Below are positions 38,603 to 46,080 of a stretch of DNA of 64,000 nt, one piece after another. Each line of letters begins with the position of its first letter. Within the stretch, counting starts at the first letter, position 1. Source of the stretch: Chryseobacterium salivictor (GTDB lineage: Bacteria; Bacteroidota; Bacteroidia; Flavobacteriales; Weeksellaceae); the NCBI RefSeq assembly GCF_004359195.1, contig NZ_CP037954.1:496001-560000 (forward strand). The letters are read 5' to 3'. Both the position numbers and the translations under genes were made by a program. The notes under the pieces are model-generated. The model searched no databases. It saw nothing but the letters and a program-made list of their open reading frames with translations, and was not told where the DNA came from.

Positions 38603-39262
38603 ATGCCATTAAAAGCAGTTTTATTCGATATGGACGGTGTTATCGTTGATACCGAACCTCTTCACAGGAAAGCCTATTTCCAGATGTTCGCCGATTTGGG
38701 AATTGAAGTTTCTGAAGAGTTATACACGACCTTCACCGGCGCTTCTACAAAAAAAGTTTCTAACACCCTTATCGAAAGATTCCAACTTGAAAATACTCCC
38801 GAAGAATTAGCAATTGTCAAAAGAAAATATTTCAAACAGTATTTTTACGGCGATGCAGATTTTAATTTAATTCCGGGTGTCAAAAATCTGATTGAAAATT
38901 ATTTTGAAAATAATATAAAACTCGTTTTGGCTTCGTCTGCCAGCATGACTACGATTGATATGGTTTTTGAAAAGTTTGATTTGGGCAAATATTTTCTTGG
39001 AAAAATCAGTGGCGCCGATTTAAAGGAATCGAAACCGCATCCTGAAATCTTTCTGTTAGCCTCTGAAATCGCTGACGAAAAAAGAGAAAGCTGCATGGTC
39101 ATTGAAGATTCTACCAACGGAATCATGGCAGCTCACTCGGCCGGGATTTTCTGCACCGCCTACAAAAGTGAACATTCCATCAATCAGAATTATGACCAAG
39201 CCAATCTTTTGATTTCTAATTTTTCGGAGATTGAGTTTGAAAAAATTATTAAATACTTTTAA
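38603..39262 (+). CDS. HAD family phosphatase / phosphoglucomutase-like
   Basis: 219 residues. HAD subfamily I with helical cap: nucleophile Asp in LFDMDGVIVDTEPLH, motif II LASSAS, motif III Lys in KESKPHPEIF and motif IV VIEDSTNGIMAA. The beta-phosphoglucomutase-like branch includes phosphatases of sugar phosphates. It lies between speB and speA on the opposite strand. Confidence 0.87.
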   Translation: MPLKAVLFDMDGVIVDTEPLHRKAYFQMFADLGIEVSEELYTTFTGASTKKVSNTLIERFQLENTPEELAIVKRKYFKQYFYGDADFNLIPGVKNLIENYFENNIKLVLASSASMTTIDMVFEKFDLGKYFLGKISGADLKESKPHPEIFLLASEIADEKRESCMVIEDSTNGIMAAHSAGIFCTAYKSEHSINQNYDQANLLISNFSEIEFEKIIKYF

Positions 39263-39358
39263 CGGTAAGTTGATTTTATTTTTTATTCTAAAGACATAAT
39301 CGTCGCAAAGTATTTTTAGAGAGGTTGCCTTTGAAAAAAAACCTGAAAGTTGTTTTAG

Positions 39359-39426
39359 CCCCGATGGAAACGGCATCCTTTTTCTTTTCACGACAGTGAA
39401 AGAAAAAGATATAGTGGACAGCGGGA
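39359..39426. repeat. Imperfect long hairpin element
   Basis: The inner stem pairs ATCCTTTTTCTTTTCAC (39375-39391) with GTGAAAGAAAAAGAT (39396-39410), two bulged bases, loop GACA. Symmetric outer pairs CCCG, TG, AC and ATC (39360-39377 with 39408-39425) extend it. From memory this resembles a hairpin element scattered through flavobacterial genomes; I cannot confirm that here. It fills the 302-bp gap between the HAD gene and speA together with repeat copy 2. The remaining 96 bases (39263-39358) show nothing. Confidence 0.55.
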
Positions 39427-39436
39427 CCGAAAAATA

Positions 39437-39557
39437 AAGAAAGTGTCTCAATACTCCAACTAACCCTCAGAGATTCTAATATTTGAACCCTATGCTCGAA
39501 CAGGAGTCCGTGAGAAAACCATAAAAAAGCCGTTTCATATAGTTATGAGACGGCTTC
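39437..39557 (+). repeat. 121-bp dispersed repeat, copy 2, ending in a terminator
   Basis: Identical to 29031-29152 but for one missing G. The hairpin AAGCCGTTTCAT (39527-39538) pairs with 39545-39556 around ATAGTT, with an AT-rich tail, terminating the HAD gene and perhaps, in reverse, speA. Confidence 0.9.
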
Positions 39558-39564
39558 ATTTATT

Positions 39565-40956
39565 TTAATATCCTAATAATTTCAAAACATCATCCGGTTT
39601 TTGCTCTTCCCGGAAAACGGTATATACAAAATTGCCTTCTTCGTCTTTGTCGATCAAAATATGTTTCGGCTGAGGCATCAAACAATGGTGAACGCCGCCG
39701 TAACCGCCGATGGTTTCCTGATAGGCACCGGTATTGAAAAAACCGATATACAAAGGTTTTGTGTCGCTGAAAGTCGGTAAATAAATCGCATTGGTATGCT
39801 GCTCTGAATTATAGTAATCGTCTGAATCACAGGTTAATCCTCCTAAGAAAACCCGTTCGTACGTATCTTCCCAACGGTTGAGTGGCAACATAATAAATTT
39901 GCGGGAAATCGCCCAGGTATCTGGTAAAGTCGTCATAAAAGACGAATCGATCATATTCCATTTCTCGCGGTCGTTCTGGCGTTTTTGAGAGATTATTTTA
40001 TAAAGATGTCCACCACTTTCGCCAACGGTAAAACTACCAAATTCGGTATAAATATTTGGTTCTTCTACGCCTTCTTCTTCACAGAATTTTTTGATTTGAG
40101 AAACAATTTCGTTCACCATATATTGGTAATCGTAATCGAAATTCAAAGAAGTTTTTATCGGAAAACCACCACCAATATTCAAAGAATCAACTTCGGGCGC
40201 GATTTTTTTCAAACGGGCATAAACGCGTAAACATTTGTATAATTCATTCCAATAGTAAGCCGTATCCTTGATTCCGGTATTGATGAAAAAGTGCAGCATT
40301 TTCAATCTTGCATTCGGATGGTCTGCAATTTTCTGGCTGTAATAAGGAATAATATCTTTGTATCCAATCCCCAATCTGGAGGTGTAAAATTCGAATTTCG
40401 GTTCCTCTTCCGAGGCGATACGGATCCCGATATTGAAGGTAGAATCAATGCTTTCTGTAAGTTTGTCGAGTTCCCGGTAGTTATCGAGAATCGGCGTAAT
40501 ATTGTGAAAACCTTTATTAATTAAATCAGAGATTTTTGCTAAATAATCGTCGGTTTTAAAACCGTTGCAGATCACTTCCACCGTTTTATCGAACTTCCCT
40601 TTTTCGTAAAGAGATCTTACGATATCGATATCATAAGCAGAAGAAGTCTCGAGTGAAATGTCATTTTTCAGTGCTTCTTCCAGCACAAAAGCAAAGTGGC
40701 TGGATTTGGTACAGTAGCAGTATCGGTAACTTTTTTTGTAATCATTGATTTCGAAAGCTTCTTTGAACCATGCTTTTGCACGCTGAATATTGGTAGATAT
40801 TTTCGGCAGATAATTAAATTTCAAAGGCGTACCGAACTGTTCAATAACCTCCATCAAAGGAATGTCATGAAATTGAAGCATATTTTCCGAGACGTTAAAT
40901 TCTTCGGTTGGAAAATACAAAGTTTGATCGATAAGTTCTGAATATTTAATTTTCAT
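39565..40956 (-). CDS. speA: Arginine decarboxylase, biosynthetic type
   Basis: 463 residues, shorter than the 630-650 of enterobacterial SpeA. PLP fold III: the lysine of YCTKSSHF is the likely Schiff base, and SLNIGGGFPIKTSL and ETIGGYGGVHHCLMP are conserved; GGLTCDSDD holds the cross-subunit active-site Cys and Asp. It makes agmatine from arginine, which speB turns into putrescine. A CAACTTTG upstream is a weak -7 box. Confidence 0.92.
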   Translation of the reverse strand: MKIKYSELIDQTLYFPTEEFNVSENMLQFHDIPLMEVIEQFGTPLKFNYLPKISTNIQRAKAWFKEAFEINDYKKSYRYCYCTKSSHFAFVLEEALKNDISLETSSAYDIDIVRSLYEKGKFDKTVEVICNGFKTDDYLAKISDLINKGFHNITPILDNYRELDKLTESIDSTFNIGIRIASEEEPKFEFYTSRLGIGYKDIIPYYSQKIADHPNARLKMLHFFINTGIKDTAYYWNELYKCLRVYARLKKIAPEVDSLNIGGGFPIKTSLNFDYDYQYMVNEIVSQIKKFCEEEGVEEPNIYTEFGSFTVGESGGHLYKIISQKRQNDREKWNMIDSSFMTTLPDTWAISRKFIMLPLNRWEDTYERVFLGGLTCDSDDYYNSEQHTNAIYLPTFSDTKPLYIGFFNTGAYQETIGGYGGVHHCLMPQPKHILIDKDEEGNFVYTVFREEQKPDDVLKLLGY

Positions 40957-41036
40957 TTTGTTGCTGAAATTTTACAGTTTTAAAAATGCAAAGTTGAGGA
41001 AAAAAGTTGGGTTTTTATTTTAAAATTCCTTAAAAA

Positions 41037-41669
41037 TTAGCGTTGGTCTGTTTTTCCTACAAAGACGACTAAATTTCCACTTTCAAATTCGATGGTCACC
41101 TGGTCATCTTTTGCGAAATTCCGCGTTCCGATTCTGCTGGTGATATCTAAGTTTTCCTTATTTAAAGGCCAGTTCAGACCTTTTGTTATCACCTTTTCTG
41201 CCACAGGATACGGATATAATGAAATCATGCAATTCTTACTGTTTTCGAGAACTAATTTTTTCGGCGCAAAAAAATAGGTGGAATATTCATCAAAAAAAGT
41301 AATCTTTAAATCGTCTTTAAATAAAAATGCCACGGTCAGATTCCCTAAAAAATGATCCATTTCGCCACCACTTCCGCCGTAAACGTCAATCGTTTTAAAT
41401 CCTTTTTCTTTGATAATCTCGAGTGATTTTTCAAAATCGGTTCTATCCTGATCTGGCGTATATATAAATTTATCATTATAAATTTGTTCGTCTTTCCCGG
41501 AATGCGAATCGAAATCCCCGGAAATAAAATCGAGTTTTTCAAATGGAAAATCCATCTCTTTCAAATAATGAAATGCTCCATCGGAACAGGCTATTAACGA
41601 ATACCCCTCAGTTTGTGGAAGATATTTTGGCGGGATTCCGTTGATGAAAAGGAGCGCTTTATCGGTCAT
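41037..41669 (-). CDS. thiN: Thiamine pyrophosphokinase
   Basis: 210 residues from ATG 41669, whose first 11 bases overlap the upstream stop; a frame ten codons longer is less likely. It makes thiamine diphosphate from thiamine and ATP. Motifs: LIACSDGAFHYL, FISGDFDSHS (Asp cluster), DQDRTDFEKSLEII and YGGSGGEMDHFLGN, all typical of the TPK catalytic domain. Coupled to the adenosyltransferase gene. Confidence 0.9.
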   Translation of the reverse strand: MTDKALLFINGIPPKYLPQTEGYSLIACSDGAFHYLKEMDFPFEKLDFISGDFDSHSGKDEQIYNDKFIYTPDQDRTDFEKSLEIIKEKGFKTIDVYGGSGGEMDHFLGNLTVAFLFKDDLKITFFDEYSTYFFAPKKLVLENSKNCMISLYPYPVAEKVITKGLNWPLNKENLDITSRIGTRNFAKDDQVTIEFESGNLVVFVGKTDQR

Positions 41670-42228
41670 TTGGATTCCAGTATTCTTCGGTTTCCCCATT
41701 TATTTTCGAAACGTAACGTGCCAAAACGAATAAATAATCAGAAAGCCGGTTCAGATATTTGATGAGTTCCGGGCGAACTTCTTCAGATTCACCGAGGAAA
41801 ACCAAACTGCGTTCTGCCCGTCTGCAAACAGTTCTGCAAACATGAAGTGCCGTGGCAGATTTGCCGCCTCCCGGCAGAATAAAATATTGTAAAGGCTCCA
41901 GTTCTTTCTCAAAAGCATCCATCCAGTTTTCGAGTTCTTCAATTTCGGTATCGGTAATCATTAAAGCCAGGCGTGATTTCCCATTGGCTAAAGTTAATTT
42001 ATCGGTAGGTGTCGCCGATTCTGAACCGACGGTAAATAAATCAAACTGGATTTTCCTGAGTTGATTTAAAATTTCCTCTTCTATAATTTCACATTTCGCA
42101 ACACCGATAAAAGAGTTGAGTTCATCGATCGTCCCGTAAGATTCTACTCTTGCGGACGCTTTGGAAACACGGGTTCCGCCATATAGTGCAGTTTCGCCCT
42201 TGTCACCGGTTTTGGTGTAGATTTTCAT
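41659..42228 (-). CDS. Cob(I)alamin adenosyltransferase, PduO type
   Basis: 189 residues. KIYTKTGDKGETALYGGTRVSK is the ATP loop, ELNSFIGVAK and CRTVCRRAERSLV the helix-bundle signatures with the conserved Arg. It makes adenosylcobalamin, needed by methylmalonyl-CoA mutase or class II ribonucleotide reductase (neither is here); metH uses methylcobalamin, so the link between them is shared vitamin supply only. Confidence 0.92.
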   Translation of the reverse strand: MKIYTKTGDKGETALYGGTRVSKASARVESYGTIDELNSFIGVAKCEIIEEEILNQLRKIQFDLFTVGSESATPTDKLTLANGKSRLALMITDTEIEELENWMDAFEKELEPLQYFILPGGGKSATALHVCRTVCRRAERSLVFLGESEEVRPELIKYLNRLSDYLFVLARYVSKINGETEEYWNPNDR

Positions 42229-42445
42229 TGGATTTACTTTGTTGTAAATTTAATGATTTTAAAAGTGTTGCATAATAAAGAATTTAATTATTTGACACGA
42301 TCGATTTTTTTCATCCATTTTTGTAATAATTTTAGACTATTTGTATCCAATGTACAGAAACCAGAAAATCTGATTTTATTAACACCAATAGCTTTGAAAT
42401 GAAAAATTATAAATTCAAAATTGACCTTTACAAAATATTCAAAAG

Positions 42446-42931
42446 ATGACTTACGATTTTGATCAACTTTATAAAGAGTTTTCTGCCAGAATTTACAAAT
42501 TATGTTTGAGTTACTCGGGTGAAAAATTATTTGCGGACGATCTTCACCAGGAAACGTGGATTTCAGTTTGGAACAGTTTGCCCAAATTCCGGAACGAAAG
42601 CAAAATTAGCACTTGGATTTACAGAATCGCCATTAATACATGCTTGGTTGGAATTAAAAAGCAAAAAAACAAAGCGGAGAATTCTGAACTGATTTTATCA
42701 AAACTCGTTCATGAAGAAACTTATGACAACTCTAAGGAAATCAACCGATTGTACGAATGCATCAGCAAATTGAAAGAAAGTGAGAGAATTATCATCACTT
42801 TGGTTTTGGAAGAAAAACCTTATGAAGAAATTGCAGAAATCACAGGAATTACCGAAAATAATCTGCGTGTGAAAATTCACAGAATAAAAAAAGAACTTCA
42901 GGAAACATATATGAATTATGGAAGAATTTAA
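42446..42931 (+). CDS. ECF-type RNA polymerase sigma factor
   Basis: 161 residues. Region 2 (about 8-75: FADDLHQETWISVWNSLPKFRNESKISTWIYRIAINTC) and region 4 (about 100-155: LEEKPYEEIAEITGITENNLRVKIHRIKKEL) with a short linker. Its stop overlaps the next gene by 14 bases. The usual anti-sigma domain is not recognisable in that neighbour, so control is uncertain. Confidence 0.92.
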   Translation: MTYDFDQLYKEFSARIYKLCLSYSGEKLFADDLHQETWISVWNSLPKFRNESKISTWIYRIAINTCLVGIKKQKNKAENSELILSKLVHEETYDNSKEINRLYECISKLKESERIIITLVLEEKPYEEIAEITGITENNLRVKIHRIKKELQETYMNYGRI

Positions 42932-43511
42932 CGAACTGGAAAACCTTTGGAAACAATCAGAAACCAAGGTTCCAACAAAAAGCACAAACATTTCAAAAAT
43001 AAAAAACAATCGTATGAAACTGAAAAACACTTACACAAAAGGAGCCATATTATTGATGCTTACAGGGATTTTCATCTTGGTTTTAATGTTTTTATTAGAC
43101 TCTAAATTACAAACCATTTCAATCATTTCATCAATGGTCATTATTTCATCAACTTGTTTTCTTCAAGCGCTATTAATGCTTTTCACAGCAAATGAAATCA
43201 ATAAAATTGATGAAACGCAAACCCCTGGTTTTCATTTGAAACAATGGCAGAATTTCAGAGCTTTTCAGAAAAAACAGAGATCTTGGAACATGCCGGTTTA
43301 TTACACTTTACTAAGTATTGCACTCGGAGTTTATCTCTATGAATTACTGAAAAATGTAGATTTATGGAAGATGATTCTCACTTTTGTGATCACTTATTTA
43401 TGGATGCTTTTTGCTTATTTTTATCTCGGTAAAAAGGAAATTAAAAAACAGGATGCAAAATTAGACCACATCATTTCGGAGCTTAAAAATCTCGAAAATC
43501 AATTTCAATAA
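42918..43511 (+). CDS. Membrane protein coupled to the ECF sigma factor
   Basis: 197 residues. A soluble N-terminal 35 residues (MEEFNELENLWKQSE), then helices at about 40-60, 68-88, 125-142 and 148-166, and a charged C-terminal coiled coil (KKDAKLDHIISELKNLENQ-like). Size, position and topology fit an anti-sigma factor or sensor: the LWKQSE N-terminus resembles short sigma-binding segments, but no ZAS zinc motif (HxxxCxxC) is present. The role is inferred from overlap with the sigma gene only. Confidence 0.65.
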   Translation: MEEFNELENLWKQSETKVPTKSTNISKIKNNRMKLKNTYTKGAILLMLTGIFILVLMFLLDSKLQTISIISSMVIISSTCFLQALLMLFTANEINKIDETQTPGFHLKQWQNFRAFQKKQRSWNMPVYYTLLSIALGVYLYELLKNVDLWKMILTFVITYLWMLFAYFYLGKKEIKKQDAKLDHIISELKNLENQFQ

Positions 43512-43513
43512 TT

Positions 43514-43552
43514 AAAAAAATTCCGGGAACTAAAACTTCCGGATTTTTTTTT
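43514..43552. terminator. Bidirectional terminator
   Basis: Stem around CCGG (A-run plus TTCCGG on the left, TTCCGGA and a nine-T run on the right), between convergent genes. Confidence 0.7.
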
Positions 43553-44390
43553 AAAGTTCATCTAGTGCAATCTTCCAAAGTCTTTTATTGAAACTTCTGA
43601 AAAAATTGATGTGTCCGATTTCGCCTTTCTCAGATTCAGAAGCTTTAACTTCTCTAAATGTTGTTTTTAAATCAGGATAAACATTTTTCAGGAGATTTTT
43701 CATCCCTTTTTCAGTCACCCAGTTGTCATCTTCGGCGTGGATAATAAAGGTTTTCTGTTTTAATTTCCGGGCATGATTTTCTTTAATTTCTCTATAAAGT
43801 TGGCTTGTGGATTTTTTATTTAAAATTAAAGTCTGCCAGTCGAAAGCAACTCCTTTTGGTAAAGATTCTCCCAAACCGAAACGGTGAGCCGGGAAATATC
43901 CAAAAAAATGAGTCATCACCGGAAGTGCGATTCCGAAGCCCAGCAAAGCGGTAACCGCAACGCTGAAATTTAAATTTCCAATATAAGCGTCCTGCGTTCC
44001 TACAAAAATAAATTTCTCGAAATTACCAGAATAATCATTCATCCCAAGAATTAAAGCACCGACGGAATGGCCTAAACAAAATTTAGTATAATCCGGATAT
44101 TCCTGTTGAATAAAATCAGTAACCGTTTTAAAATCTACCGTTCCCCAAATTCTCATCGAGGCTTTGAAACCGCTCATTTGTTCTGGTTTCGATTCCCCGA
44201 TTCCCCGATAATCGTAGGTGATGACGACGAATCCGTTTTCTGCCAAATATTTTGCGAAGGAAAAATAAATCTGCTGTTTCACTCCGGTTGCAGAATTAAT
44301 GAGCAATAATTTTCCGTTTGAAGATTTCGGTTCGAAAATCTTTACAGAAAGTTGGATTTTATCTGGAGTATTTAAAGTAAGTTCTTTCAT
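43551..44390 (-). CDS. Alpha/beta hydrolase
   Basis: 279 residues. Nucleophile Ser in CLGHSVGALILG, YDYRGIGES upstream, acid region HAEDDNWV and a His in GEIGHINFFR near the end. It resembles COG4757-type predicted esterases. Cytosolic; substrate unknown. It follows the ribokinase terminator, so it is probably transcribed alone. Confidence 0.8.
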   Translation of the reverse strand: MKELTLNTPDKIQLSVKIFEPKSSNGKLLLINSATGVKQQIYFSFAKYLAENGFVVITYDYRGIGESKPEQMSGFKASMRIWGTVDFKTVTDFIQQEYPDYTKFCLGHSVGALILGMNDYSGNFEKFIFVGTQDAYIGNLNFSVAVTALLGFGIALPVMTHFFGYFPAHRFGLGESLPKGVAFDWQTLILNKKSTSQLYREIKENHARKLKQKTFIIHAEDDNWVTEKGMKNLLKNVYPDLKTTFREVKASESEKGEIGHINFFRSFNKRLWKIALDEL

Positions 44391-44393
44391 TTA

Positions 44394-44424
44394 ATAAAAA
44401 TTCCACCTTTCAATAAGTGGAATT
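44394..44424 (-). terminator. Terminator of the ribokinase gene
   Basis: Stem AATTCCAC (44399-44406) with GTGGAATT (44417-44424); on the minus strand T-run follows. Confidence 0.75.
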
Positions 44425-44489
44425 GCTTTTTTAAAAATATAAAATTTAAATGAAATAAAAGGAAAAACCGATATGCTCAATATAGCAAA

Positions 44490-45383
44490 TTATCCTTCAA
44501 TTATATCTTTCAGGTACGGTAGTCCGCTTTGGGAACCTCTGTTTTTGGTTACTTTCAAAGACACATCATTACCAAATTTCACGCAGTCGTCGATATTATT
44601 CCGGTGACAAAGCGCGACCGCAAAACCTGCGGTAAAGGCATCGCCCATACCCATTTTGTGAGATACAGAATCATGATCATTCCGATAATACTTCATTTCT
44701 GTACCATTGAAATAGGTTGTAGAATTGGTGTCATCGCGGACAAATAATTTATTCGGATATCTTCTTAAAATCTGTTCTCTGGGTTCATCACCAAAAATAA
44801 TTGATAATTCATTGCTTTTGGCAACGATGAAAGAGGCGGTATCAATCACTTCAGAAGAAAGAGGTTTGGCAGGAGAAGCGTAAATTCCCAATTTTTTATC
44901 ATTTTTCTTCACCAATTGCGCAGTATACTCTACAACGTCCATCGGAATTTCAAGCTGAATTAAAACCAGATCTGCGGTAGCAAAAAGCTTTTCAGCCTCC
45001 TCTACATGTTTTGGCTGCAGGTAATAATTCGATGCGGGAACAACGACAATGGAATTAATTCCTTTTGCTGCAACAACGTACGCGGTTCCGGTTGGGGCGT
45101 CTTCAATTTCGACAACATAGCTGACATTTACCCCTTCATCCACTAAATTGCGGAAAATCTGCTGGCCAAAAGGATCCATTCCAACCGCTCCGATAAAGTA
45201 AACGCTTGCACCCAATCTGGAAGTTGCGACTGCCTGATTGGCGCCTTTCCCACCAAAAAAACTCTCAGACTTTTCTGCCATAACCGTTTCATTAGGTTGT
45301 GGAGTATGCGCGGTGTTCAAAACTAAATCGATAGAAGAACTGCCAATTACAATAATTTTCGGTTGCTCGGAAGTGATATTCAT
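44490..45383 (-). CDS. Ribokinase-like PfkB sugar kinase
   Basis: 297 residues. PfkB signatures: FFGGKGANQAVATSRLGA near the N-terminus and the catalytic Asp in GMGDAFTAGFAVAL. The second signature is usually GAGD; here GMGD, and the preceding DTT is SHK, so the anion hole is unusual. Ribose is the likely substrate but not certain. No transporter lies nearby. Confidence 0.82.
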   Translation of the reverse strand: MNITSEQPKIIVIGSSSIDLVLNTAHTPQPNETVMAEKSESFFGGKGANQAVATSRLGASVYFIGAVGMDPFGQQIFRNLVDEGVNVSYVVEIEDAPTGTAYVVAAKGINSIVVVPASNYYLQPKHVEEAEKLFATADLVLIQLEIPMDVVEYTAQLVKKNDKKLGIYASPAKPLSSEVIDTASFIVAKSNELSIIFGDEPREQILRRYPNKLFVRDDTNSTTYFNGTEMKYYRNDHDSVSHKMGMGDAFTAGFAVALCHRNNIDDCVKFGNDVSLKVTKNRGSQSGLPYLKDIIEG

Positions 45384-45444
45384 TGTGCTGATAACTTATC
45401 TTTCAAATGTACTTAAATATAGAATGATTAGGAAATATTACATC

Positions 45445-46080
45445 CTAATTAATTTCTACAAATTCAGAAACGACTTTTACAGGATTGTTACTGCGGTCAA
45501 AACCTATATAACTCGCATAAAAACCTTCACCATAACCCGTTTCAAAAGCGAACAGGTTCCCCGGTTTTTTTTCGTTCGGTTTTAGAAAAGCGTACTGATT
45601 AACAGCGCCTTCTTCCTGAAAAAAATGCTCATGAAAAAACTCTTCATAAATTCCCATAAAATCGGCTCCTTTTCTTTTAAACAAATGCTGTTCGAGAAGA
45701 TTCAGATTTTGTTGCGTTTCGAAATCCATCAAACATCCCATCCCACTTTCTACGGGAAAACCGAAGATTTCTTCCTCCTGTAAATCAGCTATATTCTGAC
45801 CTTCCGAAGTTGCGAGCTTCCAATCTGTAATTTCTGAATCATTAAAAACGATTTCTACATAAGCGATGCAATTGCTTTCGATTTCTTTATGAACCAAAAC
45901 CGAAAAATCCCCTTTAGGAAAATCCGTGGTGAAAACAGGCATTTCGCTGGTAATCAAAGGATCGCAGATCACCAGCTTCCCAGTTGTAAGCGTAATATTT
46001 CCTGCGTCGAAAGTCTCAATCAAAGGACTTTCTATAAAATTTCTGGTGAAAAGTTTTTTGATATTTTCGATGTGGTTCAT
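45445..46080 (-). CDS. DUF4241 domain protein
   Basis: 211 residues, soluble. The whole length matches the pattern of DUF4241 (LVICDPLI, FPKGDFSVLVHKE, ETGYGEGFYASYIGFD with a C-terminal Asp-rich strand). Function unknown; relatives occur in some polymorphic-toxin immunity contexts and as single genes. Its ATG overlaps the valS stop by 4 bases (ATGA). Confidence 0.75.
   Translation of the reverse strand: MNHIENIKKLFTRNFIESPLIETFDAGNITLTTGKLVICDPLITSEMPVFTTDFPKGDFSVLVHKEIESNCIAYVEIVFNDSEITDWKLATSEGQNIADLQEEEIFGFPVESGMGCLMDFETQQNLNLLEQHLFKRKGADFMGIYEEFFHEHFFQEEGAVNQYAFLKPNEKKPGNLFAFETGYGEGFYASYIGFDRSNNPVKVVSEFVEIN

Noticed and set aside
39056-39451. 131-codon minus-strand frame opposite the HAD gene
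   Set aside because: Antisense to a clear HAD phosphatase and runs into repeats; no family features.
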